Shown piece by piece: positions 23,334 to 34,063 of a stretch of DNA of 64,000 nucleotides. Source of the stretch: Thamnidium elegans (lineage: Eukaryota > Mucoromycota > Mucoromycetes > Mucorales > Mucoraceae). The DNA lies in the NCBI GenBank assembly GCA_025201345.1, contig JAIXMG010000004.1, forward strand, positions 868,001 to 932,000, in the 5' to 3' direction. The stretch's first letter is position 1. Each line of letters opens with the position of its first letter. The translations under genes and the position numbers were made by a program. Under the pieces are notes generated by a model, which did not search any database, was not told the origin of the DNA, and worked only from the letters and a program-made list of their open reading frames with translations.

Positions 23334-24782
23334 ATGAACAAAAAAATAACATTGTATGCAATACTTTGTATTGTCGTAATATTACTTGTCGGGCAATCCT
23401 CTGCCATCGTAAGAACAGAGGAAGAAGCCGATTGGACCAGAGATAGTCTTGGTTCATATTTTAGTAACAAGTACCGAGTTTTTCACGACAAAAAGACCGA
23501 TCAAAAATCCTTGGCAGAAATTACAAAAGAATACAAGGATTATCTTACGGCAAATTCTCGTATCTTTGGAGGTAGTGTTGACCGTGTGTTATCCGGGTTT
23601 ACAAATACTTTGAGTAAGCATAAGGGTCTTGCTAGTAATGATGCCGATTCCTTTATCACCAACTTGAAACATCAATTACGTCAATTGGAACTGAAAGGCC
23701 AACTTAGCAAAGATCGTGTTCAAGCTGTATTGGACAAGGCTCATAACCAAGCCATTCGTCAAAAGATTTTAACTGAAGCTGAATGGGATAAGGCTTATTC
23801 TTTCTTTACCAACTCTTATCAAAAACCTACGTGGTACCAACGTGTTCTTCAACTCAATCCTACTGTTGAAGATGGCTCTTCCTCATTTAATAATTGGGTT
23901 CAGTCCGTAATTGGTCATATAGGTCACGTCGGCGGATTAACTAAAGAGCAAACAAAGGTGATCGCTGACCAGCTTCGTACCAGTATCTCCGATACCGACT
24001 TTAACAGATTAGGTGACAAAGCTTGGATAGATAACTTTACTACGGCCATTTCTAAAAAGACTGATCTTAAAAAAGAACAGCTTGATAAGGTTATTTCCTC
24101 TATTAGCAGAGACGTGAATGGATACAAGTATTTCGCTCTCGATTACACCGGTCAAGCAAAAGAGCATGCCAATAACTGGTGTGAACAAGTAAAGACGTGT
24201 GTCGACGGATTCTGGGATCAAGTACATGCTTATATCAAGCATTGGAAATCTATCGTCAAAAGCTACTTTCACATAAATCATTATGAACCTACCAGAGTCT
24301 TTCCTCAACGAGTAACAGCCTCTATTAAATCTGTAGCTCATTCCATCACGGATGATTGGGATGCTTCTTCCAAATCTATTGTTCACTCTCGTTCAACTGA
24401 GTCTATTAAATCGCGCGTTTATGATGCGGCCTCTCAAGTGACTGATGCTGCTTCTCAAGTTACAAGCAAGATAAGTAATATCGATCTAGACCAAGTCAAG
24501 AATTTTGATCTTAAGGATTCCTTTGCTCATTTCTGGCGTAGTAAGGAACATGATCTTTACCGTAAATTAGGTTATACTGAAGCACATATTGATTGGATTC
24601 AAGATTATCTCACAAAGACTTTCAAAAATCAAAAATCTTCTGTTCATGGCAAATCCGATGAAGCTGCAATTGCTATCAGACGTTACCTTAACGCTGTACA
24701 TGTTCAAAACCCTAGTCAAATAGATGCTACTGTACATAGATTGAAACGTCATTTAGAGTCATGGAGAACTCTTATTAATTAA
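23334..24782 (+). CDS. Secretory-pathway helical protein, possibly Ish1/Msc1-like
   Basis: Intronless, about 482 residues. I chose the ATG at 23334 because it gives a clean signal peptide (MNKKITLYAILCIVVILLV then GQSSA); an in-frame ATG 57 nt upstream would add a Phe-rich stretch before it. The mature part is long and helical, rich in Trp/Tyr/Lys, with recurring 'W..' helix starts (EADWTRDSL, EAEWDKAYSFF, HIDWIQDYL) and a Ser/Ala amphipathic stretch 'DAASQVTDAASQVTSKIS'. The Trp-led helices recall the repeats of Ish1/Msc1 stress proteins, but similarity by eye is weak. No catalytic motif seen. Probably ER/nuclear envelope or secreted. Confidence 0.75.
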   Translation: MNKKITLYAILCIVVILLVGQSSAIVRTEEEADWTRDSLGSYFSNKYRVFHDKKTDQKSLAEITKEYKDYLTANSRIFGGSVDRVLSGFTNTLSKHKGLASNDADSFITNLKHQLRQLELKGQLSKDRVQAVLDKAHNQAIRQKILTEAEWDKAYSFFTNSYQKPTWYQRVLQLNPTVEDGSSSFNNWVQSVIGHIGHVGGLTKEQTKVIADQLRTSISDTDFNRLGDKAWIDNFTTAISKKTDLKKEQLDKVISSISRDVNGYKYFALDYTGQAKEHANNWCEQVKTCVDGFWDQVHAYIKHWKSIVKSYFHINHYEPTRVFPQRVTASIKSVAHSITDDWDASSKSIVHSRSTESIKSRVYDAASQVTDAASQVTSKISNIDLDQVKNFDLKDSFAHFWRSKEHDLYRKLGYTEAHIDWIQDYLTKTFKNQKSSVHGKSDEAAIAIRRYLNAVHVQNPSQIDATVHRLKRHLESWRTLIN

Positions 24783-26642
24783 TCTTTTTTTATATAATAA
24801 ACTGTGATTAAACTTTTTTTTTTAACGTAGTACATCCCCACTTTTCGAGCTTTATATTACCTGTTATGCTTTAATTCCGATTACTTCTTTTTTCGAACAT
24901 TTTGAGTAATTGTTTTTTTAAGGTTTCGTAGCACCCCCATTTTTTAGTATTTTTTTATGTTGATCTGTGCTTACAAATACGTCACTTACATAGTCTTGAG
25001 TTTATACCATAATGTGAAACATTAGGAGTTCTACCTATAATACTAATAATAATAATTATAAAATCGTACTATCAATGATTCCAGAAGGGCTATACGGTAT
25101 GATTATCTGTAGAAACAAACAATTGTACCTTGTGCTAATAAAAATGCTGTGTGGTGACTCAAAATTTGATCGATGACTGAAGGTACTTGTAGTCAGGGAA
25201 AAGTGATAAAAACCGGCCATTTCTTATTGCATGATAAAGGATTTTTATTTTATATTTCATTTGACATTATTTAGAAGCAGTTATTATTTTTACATCTTGT
25301 AACCATGGTCTACGAAAATCATTTATGTTTGAGTCAGCTGTACCCAACAAATGTTGAGAAAAAAAACTCCGTTTATCTTATTGCTAAATGTACATATCCC
25401 TAATAAACATAGATGTACCTTTTTCTGAAATTTCAGGGATACTTGTCACAAGACAAAGGGAACTAAGAAAAACTTATCACACTTTAAATAAAAGCAGTTA
25501 GACATAAGTTTGATTATTTCGGTGAAGGATAATTTAATTGTATTTTTCGGAATAATTATTATTTTCTTGTTAGTTACAAACAAAATATATAAAGTAGATA
25601 TGCTTGTTTAAATTAAGACTTTTTTTTTATTATTATTATTGGTGATGTTATTAACTAATTGAAAGATACTTTAGTAAGTATTTCTAAGCTATTTACTTGT
25701 AAGTACAAGAGTAGTTCTGAATTTGATATTCTGGAAAAATTGAATTCAACTATGGCGCTGCTTAAAGTCGCATCTAAAATCCATAAAAAAACTTGGATAA
25801 CTTCACATATTACTACTGTATATACTTAGTATCAATATATATATTTATATTTACTAACATATATTCAGCACAACAAAAGACCTTTTTTTAAAGAGAATTA
25901 TAATATCTTACTGAATATCAGGTTCAGGTCCAACTATTGATTTATTATGACCAAGGTATGACTCAGTTTATAGCTGATATATATACGATAGTGCTTTAAT
26001 ATTACACTTTTATCTCTTTTACGCGACAGAAAACTAAGCGTGCTTGTCTGTTTTCCCAAAGATGTATAAAAAATATATCAACAAAACTATCGTTTTTGAA
26101 GCTCAGTTCGTTTTTCTTTTACAAATATACACTAGATGTTTTTTAATGCAACCGGAAGATCATAATTAAAATAAAAAAAGATAGAACGACTTATCTCGGT
26201 AGTTAGTAATCTCTTTAGATACAAACTTTTTTGTATAGCTAAAGTATCATAAATATTATATGAAGTTATGAATACATGTGAAAGACTTTTGTCACATGCT
26301 TTAATTTTATCTCAAAATAATTATCGCCAGCATGCAAGCGTATTTACAAATACGATGTACTTCGATATTCTTTTATATTTAACGTAATCTAAAAGCATAC
26401 TAAAGCTAAATGGAAAATAGAATATTAATAGTGAATAAAATACTATTTCTGAAAATATACCATTTGGTTTTTGTCAGTTAAAATACAACCCGGACCTGAG
26501 AAAAACCTTTAGTCATTGGATAGTTGTAAAAGGAAAAAGCTGTCACGAACTTCATATGAATGAGGATCATCTCTTCACACACTCCTGTTTTTCTTCTTCT
26601 TCTCCTCTTTCTATATACACGACCTTTTTTTTCATAAGCAAG
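24783..26642. other. 1.9 kb gene-poor spacer upstream of PEX11
   Basis: AT-rich, no gene supported. The last 90 bp before the PEX11 ATG are a C/T-rich leader. A TGACTCA heptamer occurs near 25961, but is too far from a start to be called functional. Confidence 0.5.
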
Positions 26643-27586
26643 ATGGTTCTTACTCATTCAGGTGTTGATCACTTCAATCGTTACTTAAATACTACAGTAG
26701 GTCGTGAGAAGCTTTGCCGTCTTGTACAATATTTTGCTCGTTTCTATGCCTTCTATTTATTCCGTCATGGTGCTCCCAAGGAAACCATCCAACGTTGGGT
26801 TGACTTGAAGACTCATCTTGGTAACGGACGTAAATTTTTCCGTCTCTTAAAGCCTGTCGAGTTTGCTCATACTGGTGTTAAAAGTTTAACTATTAAGGAT
26901 GAAATTTTACGTTTCACTGCTGTTGCCAAACAAATCGGTATGGCTTTCTATTACCTCACCGAAGTCTTTGTTTTAGTAAGTACTTTTTTATTACTATTAC
27001 CAATGCATTGTTTGATAAATAATACTAAACAAATATTTTATTTTTTTTATAAAGTCCAACTCTATCAACTTTTACAAGTCTCCCAATATTAAAAAAATTA
27101 CTGAGTTTGGTCAAAGATGTTGGTTTGCTGCTATTGCTGCTTCTTTGATCTCTGGTTTGTACAAGTTTAAGCAAATTAGTGTTCGTGAACATATGCTTGA
27201 AAAGACTCGTAAGTCTATTGTCAATACTGAAGAGAAATCAGAAGCTCAAATTGCTGAATTAAAGGCTCAAGAAAAGGCATTAGCCAAGTAAGTGTTATGG
27301 AAAAAATAAAAATAAAAATTATGGATACTTGGAATTGATCACGTTTTTTTTTTTCAAAAAAAAAATAGGGACAAGTATAATACTAGATATACTTTTATTC
27401 AAGATGCTGTTGATATCATCATTCCTTCTACTGGTTTAGGTTACTTGAAGGCTGATGAAGGAATTGTTGGTTTAGCTGGGTAAATATTTACTTTATCTGT
27501 ATACCTTTATTTATACTAATATATTTTACTCTAGTATCACTACATCTTTATTAGCTATGAACTCTCAATGGAATAAATTAGCTTAG
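26643..27586 (+). CDS. PEX11: Peroxisomal membrane protein PEX11
   Basis: Exons 26643-26975, 27055-27287, 27369-27479, 27535-27586; 242 residues, the usual PEX11 length. The N-terminal amphipathic region has the family signature 'TTVGREKLCRLVQYFARFY', then 'LGNGRKFFRLLKPVEF' and a hydrophobic C-terminal part 'GLGYLKADEGIVGLAG' near the end. PEX11 remodels and elongates the peroxisomal membrane ahead of division. The ATG at 26643 (context AGCAAGATGG) is preferred over an upstream in-frame ATG at 26556 because family members begin close to this point. Exon phases agree across all three introns. Confidence 0.95.
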
Positions 27587-28680
27587 ATTATAATTTAAAA
27601 AAATGATAACAATAAAAAAAAAAGAGATGATAATACAATCCTAATCTTAAGCAAAAGTCTCAATAGATACAACTGTATGATTGCCGCTCGTGGACCATGT
27701 AAAAGTTGATAAAGTTGATAAACTATGTTACCTAAAGAAATAAAATAAAATCACATGGACTTATAGTGTTTGGTCCACGAAGTAACATAAAACACGTCGT
27801 TACTAATAGGATAAACAGCCCCGAGAAGGCCAGAAAATATATATGGCTGGTTTGATCAATAAACCTCATAGGCGATACATAGGATAGGACACAGCAAAGG
27901 AAACGTATCCCACTGCCAGACGAATATGTTGAAGCAAAGCCCGCTTGAATGTAGCGATCAAATAGACCATCTCAGAGAGATCATCAAAGATAATTATATA
28001 TACCTAATCTTTAGATAATATGAAAAGTAACCTTTGCTATGTCGAAAGATAAATCCTACAAAGTAACACGAGCATACGTAACTATCGGGCCGAAGTAGAA
28101 CAAAGAACAAAGAATTCGCAGCAACAAGATATATTTTTATATGTGGGGTTTTTATTTTCATCATTACAAGTATGATGTTTCGCGCTTTCCATATAAATAA
28201 AATATCTTTCGAGACCTAGAGACCAAAAAGCTTTACAGGAAAATCTTTTTACGGGACTTATCAATATTACGCAGTGATTAAACAGCTATTGAATCATTTT
28301 TATATTCCCTTAAACAATAAAACTATAGCTGTCCCAAAAAAAAAGTAAGCTAGCCCATTTACCCAAATAGATTTATATTTTTGCATAAAAGAGTTCAGCG
28401 AATTTGACCGCACACTTGTATAAATTGTATTGTAAAAAAAAAAAGACATCGAAAAAATTAAATCCATGTCGTCAGGTTACTCAAGACTTCCCTAACGTCA
28501 TAGCTTTTTTTTTTACTGCATTAAAAAAATCAAATTAGATTTTAATTGGCAAGGTCTCAAATACGACAAAATGTCAGAATGACGATACTTGATATATTTT
28601 TTTTTCTAAAAAAAACATATATAAATACCAGGAAAAAACTTTATATCAGTTATCTTTATATATATAACATATAAAAAAAC
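27587..28680. other. Intergenic spacer upstream of the Asn/Gln-rich gene
   Basis: About 1.1 kb, no gene supported. A TATA-like sequence (CATATATAAATA, 28616-28627) lies about 55 bp before the next ATG. Confidence 0.5.
28616..28627 (+). promoter_or_regulatory. TATA-like element before the Asn/Gln/His-rich gene
   Basis: CATATATAAATA sits about 55-65 bp upstream of the ATG at 28681, a plausible core promoter spacing. In such AT-rich DNA a chance match is possible. Confidence 0.35.
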
Positions 28681-30021
28681 ATGAACAATCAATACATTAA
28701 CCAAAACACTGATATGAACAATCAACAAACTGATTTAAACAACCGTCGTACTGATATGAACAATCAATATAACGACTTGAACAACCAGCGTGCTAATATT
28801 GATAGTAGAGATAGCACAATGAGAGCTCAAAATATGGGCACTAAACATACTCTTATGGATAACTATCCTGCTGATATGACTGGACAAAGCAAGCATACGA
28901 ACAGTCATCGTACCAACACAGACAAGCCGTTTACAGATATGTCTGGTCAACAGCCTATGAATAATCAAGGTATTCGTATGAAGGATCAACTTACAAACTT
29001 AGGTGATCAACGTCACCAAACTATTGGTATGGATAGCAATTCTCAGCGTATGGATGGTCAACACCATAATTTAAGCAATCAACCCATTGGTATGAACCAA
29101 CGTAGCAGCCATGGTCTTATGGACAATCAACAAATAAACCCTCTTGGTCAACATGATATGATGAACACTCAACAACATGCCAATCGTAATACCACTAACG
29201 ATATGATGAACACTCATCACTCTAATCCCAATAACCACCACGACATGACGAACACTCAACATTCCAACCCTATCAACCATGATATCGTGGGCTCCCAAAA
29301 CGCCAACCCTATTAAATCTCAAGGTATTATGAACACACAGAAAAGCTCCACCCTCAACAATGACACTATGAATGTTCAACCAAACAACCCTAACAACCAT
29401 CATGATATTATGAATACTCATCACACTAGTCATGTTCCCGTAAGAGATCATTCTCCTACAATTTCAGGTACTAACCGTTCCACTGGTATGGATCATCTTG
29501 ATCACGGCATGAATGTTAACAAGATTAACCAGACCGATATTGGACATGGTATCAATACCGGTAATAATAGTAATAATAATCAACGCATGGCGGCTGATAG
29601 TAAGACTGGTATTCACCCTACCACAGTTGAAGACACAAACCGTTCTACCAACTTGACTCAAACAAGTAACCCTGTTCCAGGCCATCACAATAACAATACA
29701 AGTATCTCTGCAAAGAACCACTTGAATAATAAGGACGGTTTATCTGCTATATCTTCTACTCCCTCTGAATATGGCTCTTCAGATGATAATACTAGCCCTC
29801 GTACTTCTAATACCAAACGGGCACCTCTTACTGCAGACAAGAATGCTTTTATTCAATCTAACGATACCAAGAAACACTGGCAGAATAACATGTCGCCTGC
29901 AGATAGGTCCAAGGAGTTAGCCAAGGAGATGGATAGTATCATTAAGGACCGTAGAAGAAGCTCTGATGATCATGATAAATCTCTCAAGATTGGTGAAAAA
30001 AAGGAATTTAAACTTGATTAA
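28681..30021 (+). CDS. Asn/Gln/His/Met-rich low-complexity (prion-like) protein
   Basis: Intronless, 446 residues. Residues 1-60 are tandem degenerate units of the kind 'TDMNNQ..DLNNQR'. A second block (about 150-255) repeats 'DMMNTHHSNPNNHH' with variations. Asn, Gln, His, Met and Thr dominate, with almost no hydrophobic core. The C terminus is different: 'DTKKHWQNNMSPADRSKEL' followed by a charged Lys/Arg/Glu tail. There is no signal peptide or TM segment. The composition is that of prion-like or condensate-forming domains, and the His content may bind metals (inference). I do not recognise a family. Reading frame, start context and codon use support a true gene rather than a satellite. Confidence 0.75.
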   Translation: MNNQYINQNTDMNNQQTDLNNRRTDMNNQYNDLNNQRANIDSRDSTMRAQNMGTKHTLMDNYPADMTGQSKHTNSHRTNTDKPFTDMSGQQPMNNQGIRMKDQLTNLGDQRHQTIGMDSNSQRMDGQHHNLSNQPIGMNQRSSHGLMDNQQINPLGQHDMMNTQQHANRNTTNDMMNTHHSNPNNHHDMTNTQHSNPINHDIVGSQNANPIKSQGIMNTQKSSTLNNDTMNVQPNNPNNHHDIMNTHHTSHVPVRDHSPTISGTNRSTGMDHLDHGMNVNKINQTDIGHGINTGNNSNNNQRMAADSKTGIHPTTVEDTNRSTNLTQTSNPVPGHHNNNTSISAKNHLNNKDGLSAISSTPSEYGSSDDNTSPRTSNTKRAPLTADKNAFIQSNDTKKHWQNNMSPADRSKELAKEMDSIIKDRRRSSDDHDKSLKIGEKKEFKLD

Positions 30022-30112
30022 ATATTTTTTGCTATAATATTTAAATAAAAAATCTTTTAACTGTATATATCTTTTCTATTTCAAAATATTACACACATTA
30101 TTACTTTTTTAT

Positions 30113-31795
30113 TTAGAAATCAAATGTACTAGCAGCATCTTGACCAGACCATCTCTTTTCAGCATAAACATTATTCATTAATTCCCTTTGTTTGATAAAT
30201 TCAGAAGATATATGAAGAAAGGAACCAAGAATGGAAGCCTTTTTAGGGTTTTCTAAGGTAGATGCATCCAAATACATAAAATTATTTCGTTCTAATTCTT
30301 GTTCCAATAAGAAAGCCTTTCTAGTCATGGCCAAGTAAGCGTATTTAAATGATCGTACAACATTGGTTGAATTATATGATTTCATTCCAATATCATTCTT
30401 TCTATCTTGGGGATCTTGAATAGAAAATACAGACCTACCATCTCTACTTGTAATATGTGATTTATCGTAATACGATCCATTACCATTAACACATATTCCT
30501 ACTGTATCTAAATTAAAGTTGAGTCCATATAATTGGAAAAAATCTAGTATTAAAACACCTAAATTTTGCATTGGATCAATTTGTCCAGAAGCAACTTTTG
30601 GGTGCATCTATTTTTTGTAATAGTTTTTTTAAAATTCCATAGTATAAAAAATTCTTTTTTTTTTTTTTTTTTTTTTTTTACCTGTAAGAAACTCACTACA
30701 AGACATACTACCGCATATCCACCTAACCCACCTGTAAATACTTCGTTCATGTTACGAATAGCTAATAAATATTTGACAATCAATGATATAGGTCTCACAC
30801 CAGGGTATTTTTTCATCATGGATTGAATCATATTTGCACTATCAATACCAGATGTTGAATTCAATATAATATCCACTTTTAATTTCGTCATTACATCTTC
30901 AAATTTAATTACTGGAACCTAGAAACAAACCCCCGTTATTTAGTCAACTATATATCATCTAATATAATATAATATTTTTACCGTTGCTTGTTCAATAATT
31001 TGTGGATCTCTACAAATCTCTTCTGCTTCTAAACAAGCAGCAATCTTACGAAGTCGAACTTGTACAGAAGGTGGAAATTGAACAACAATATCGATATCAC
31101 TATTGGGTAAATACAATTGAGTTGAAAAACTACCAAATACATCTACTTTTGCTTCTGGCCATTTCTCCGTAATAGCTACTCGAATACGATGTATTAAATA
31201 TTCTCGAAGTTTAATTTCAATTTTAGTAGGTTCTAAATATTGTAAAAAACAAGTAACTTCTCGTTGCAGTCTAAATTTTAGTAGCATGTTAATGAATAAT
31301 CAAATACATTTATAATATGTATACAATAAAAGGGTACTTTACAATCGATTTGCAGAAATTGGCTGTTTTAATCGATTAGAACCCATTAATTCCATCCAAG
31401 GAAAACATAACTCTGATTCCCATGAGTCTACTTCGCCTTCCTCTGTATCGTCTCGTTTACGTTTTAACATTGCTCTTTCTTCAAATCGCTTTTGCTGTCT
31501 ACTACGATCGTCTACTTCTGCCAGCGAAATAAAATCCTCCTCGACTCTTTTACCAGTTACAGACAAACTATGTGAATCTGAATCGGAACATTCGCCTGAA
31601 GAAGAAGCTATCGATATGCGATCTATTGGAAAAGTATTTACTTCGATGGTTTTTTTTATTAAGTCTGTGTGTTATTTTACCATCGTCATACATGCCGTGG
31701 GTGTCGTCATCAGAATAATCAATATAACTATGGTCTCTTTTATAATGTCCCTTTTTACTTTCGTTTGAGTGCTTGTTTCGTTTTGACCTTCCCAT
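30113..31795 (-). CDS. TRF4: Non-canonical poly(A) polymerase, TRF4/5 (PAPD5/7) family
   Basis: Exons 31795-31681, 31622-31343, 31270-30982, 30918-30682, 30607-30113; 471 residues. The basic, Ser-rich N terminus (MGRSKRNKHSNESKK) is followed by an acidic segment and the nucleotidyltransferase core: 'DVFGSFSTQLYLPNSDIDIV' with the catalytic Asp pair, and the third Asp in 'KLKVDIILN'. The central domain has 'MKKYPGVRPISLIVKYLLA', 'GGLGGYAVVCLVVSFLQMHP' and 'NLGVLILDFFQLYG', all typical of Trf4. It adds short oligo(A) tails to aberrant nuclear RNAs in the TRAMP complex, marking them for the exosome (family knowledge). A 55-nt first intron repairs an apparent frame break in the N-terminal exon. 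Confidence 0.95.
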
Positions 31796-32142
31796 CGTAT
31801 AACGTGTTAAAAAAAGTGAAAAAGACTACAGAAAAAAATCTCTTTTTTTTTTCTTACAAGTCTAAGCCACTATTTCAAATAGCGCATCAAAAATGCATTA
31901 AAACAAAAAGCATTAGTTACTAAAAAAAAAAAGGTAATTATAACAAATGAAAAAGATACGTCCCATCCAGCATTTATAAAAAGATTTCAGTTTGCTTATG
32001 AGTTTCTATGTGATAAGAAGAATAACCAACAGAAGCTGGTGTCAAAGTATAGGATGGGGTCGTTAATACGAGCGTATCTGTGAACCCTATTATGAATGGA
32101 CTTAAAATTAAATTACTGACTTTATAAAAAGTATATAATTTA
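31796..32142. other. Spacer between TRF4 promoter and P450 relic
   Basis: AT-rich, no gene seen. The side next to 31796 contains the TRF4 promoter. Confidence 0.4.
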
Positions 32143-32356
32143 CTTAACAAAGCCAGCAATGTCAATGGTATCTAAGGTCCAGCGTTCCATCAAGTCAGAT
32201 AAGTTGTAAACTTCGCCATTGTTCTCGATATATTAGAGCTTTTCTTGAGTTAACTGAGCAAATAACTTGACAGGCATGGAACGACGGAAAGTAGGGTTTT
32301 CTACGTTTCTTTGAGCGTCACTGACCATGAGCCAATTAGGTCCAATAGTAAATTTG
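32143..32356 (-). pseudogene. Cytochrome P450 exon relic (CYP509-like), with in-frame stop
   Basis: Read on the minus strand the segment gives 'FTIGPNWLMVSDAQRNVENP', then 'TFRRSMPVKLFAQLTQEKL', an in-frame TAA (32235-32233), and 'LSDLMERWTLDTIDIAGF'. This is the helix C-D region of a fungal P450 of the kind abundant in Mucorales. It is flanked by an acceptor-like TTAACAG and a donor-like GTAAAT, so it looks like one former internal exon. Neither the heme Cys region nor the N-terminal anchor was found nearby. It would be a dead remnant of a monooxygenase gene. Confidence 0.8.
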
Positions 32357-32893
32357 CTGTTAAGTAAAACCCCGAGTTTATGCTTGTACTAATTCTTTGT
32401 AGACTTAAGTTATTTACTAGATAACTTTTGCAGGCGTACAAAAAATGCATAGTATTGATTTAAAATAAATTACTAGTTTGTTTAGAATTTTTTTTACAGC
32501 ATTGTAACATGGTTTTGTGAAATTGAATCCCATCTTTAAATAAATAAAAAAAGTGGCGATTGAGATGTTAAAGCAGGGGGGAGGGGGGGGGGATCCACCC
32601 TTCAATAAAATCCATTTACTCTTAAATTAAACGCTCTTAAATAGAATCACTACTGTATAAAGGTATTGTGATATTATTATTAATATATATAGTCTGGCTT
32701 TAAGGTAGTAAACCAAAATCACTCATAATTTTATTGGCTGAATTGTACAACTTTTTTCATTTTTACAACTGAATGAATAGTTAGCTATCTCCAAAAAATA
32801 CAACTACTTGAATTGGGCAGCATTATGCTCTGGTAGCATATATAAAGGATGAAAGAAATCAAAATGGTATTTTTTATTTAATAAAATCTACAT
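32357..32893. other. Spacer holding a third MITE copy
   Basis: No gene. Contains a G-rich tract (about 32576-32591) inside a decayed MITE, and the 3' flank of the dehydrogenase. Confidence 0.4.
32545..32655. mobile_element. Decayed partial MITE copy with G-tract expansion
   Basis: The segment shares 'GATGTTAAAGC' + G run, 'GATCCACCCTT', 'CTCTTAAAT' and the terminus CACTACTG followed by TA with the right half of the 9707-9878 element. The short G tract of that element is here expanded to a run of about 15 nearly pure G. The left end is not clear. Confidence 0.6.
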
Positions 32894-34063
32894 TTAGTTA
32901 ACGAGAACTGCCCTATACTTTGGTTTTCCTTCACGGACATATTTGATAGCTTCATTTACTTGGCTCATAGGAAACTCATTTGCCCATGTACGAATTCCGT
33001 TTTCAGCAGCAAATGAGAGGGATTCTTCTATATCGTTTGGAGCCCCAATGAAGGTTCCTGCGATATTTATTTGTTTGGCCACCATTTCGAGTGCATTGAT
33101 ACCAGAGAAAGGAATCTCTGGAATATCACAAACAATAAAAGTACCATTCTTCTTGAGCATTTTAAAATATTCGTCCCAATTTTTGTTTAAGATCTTGGTA
33201 GCTAAAATATGCGTAAAAGAATTATAATGGGCTTCTGCTTCTTTTGGATTTTGTACAAGCACATAATCGTCGCAACCGAGTAATTTAGCATCTTTTGCTT
33301 TTTCAGGTACCACATCATAAGCGACTACTTCAGCACCCATAGCTTTAGCCCATTGTACCCCGAAATGACCGAGACCTCCCAAACCTAGAACGGCAATTTT
33401 ACTTCCCGCGCCTACGCCATAACGCTTTAACGGTGCAAAGGTAGAGACGCCGCCACAGAGAATAGAAGATGCATCTACGGACGATAACTTGACAGGAATC
33501 TTAAAAGCAAAGTCTTTGTCACCTCGCCACTTGTCCGCAAAACCGCCATACGTTTTATCGCCATTATCCCAATAGTCATTAAAAGTCCATACAGCACAAT
33601 CTTCACAAATATTCTCCTTCTTATCATGACAGTTGGTACATTTTTTACAAGAACCACATTGACAACCAACGCCAGCTCGGTCTCCTAATTTAAGATGCTT
33701 GACATTTTTACCGACACGAGTAACGTGACCAACAATTTCGTGTCCTGCAACCATAGGATAATTTGTAGGACCCCATCCTGAATCAATACAATGTATATCA
33801 GTACCACATATACCGCAACAGATGATATCGAGCTCAACGGAGTCATCACCAAATTTAGTCAAGGGGAAACCACTTTTGATTAATGGCCCTCCCTTTTCAA
33901 AACAAGCCCATCCACTTAAATTTTCATTATCGGTTGTTCCGGTGGTATAATTTCTTTGAAAAAGAGAAGCTGCAGTCAAACGAGGAAGTTTTACAGTTGA
34001 ACGAACTACATGTGGACGAAAAGAAGTAAGACCAAGTACTGTTAATTTAGCAAATGAATTCAT
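32894..34063 (-). CDS. Zinc-dependent alcohol dehydrogenase, CAD/ADH6 family, probably mitochondrial
   Basis: Single exon, 389 residues from the ATG at 34063. The first 45 residues (MNSFAKLTVLGLTSFRPH...) are Arg/Ser/Leu-rich without acids, a mitochondrial presequence. Core motifs: 'CCGICGTDIHCIDSGWGPT' (catalytic Zn Cys), 'GHEIVGHVTRVG' (zinc-site His-Glu), structural Zn Cys cluster 'CQCGSCKKCTNCHDKKENIC', Rossmann 'VLGLGGLGHFGVQWAKAMG', and 'YGGFADKWRGD'. The family reduces medium-chain and aromatic aldehydes with NADPH (known family). A longer frame reaches 34171, but the first 36 residues look untranslated. Notable for having no intron while most neighbours have three or more. The P450 relic and a MITE lie downstream. 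Confidence 0.93.
   Translation of the reverse strand: MNSFAKLTVLGLTSFRPHVVRSTVKLPRLTAASLFQRNYTTGTTDNENLSGWACFEKGGPLIKSGFPLTKFGDDSVELDIICCGICGTDIHCIDSGWGPTNYPMVAGHEIVGHVTRVGKNVKHLKLGDRAGVGCQCGSCKKCTNCHDKKENICEDCAVWTFNDYWDNGDKTYGGFADKWRGDKDFAFKIPVKLSSVDASSILCGGVSTFAPLKRYGVGAGSKIAVLGLGGLGHFGVQWAKAMGAEVVAYDVVPEKAKDAKLLGCDDYVLVQNPKEAEAHYNSFTHILATKILNKNWDEYFKMLKKNGTFIVCDIPEIPFSGINALEMVAKQINIAGTFIGAPNDIEESLSFAAENGIRTWANEFPMSQVNEAIKYVREGKPKYRAVLVN

Noticed and set aside
27690..27790. Repeated words CGTGGACCA / TGGTCCACG and TATGTTAC near the PEX11 3' side
   Set aside because: The parts occur in different order on the two arms, so it is not a true inverted repeat.
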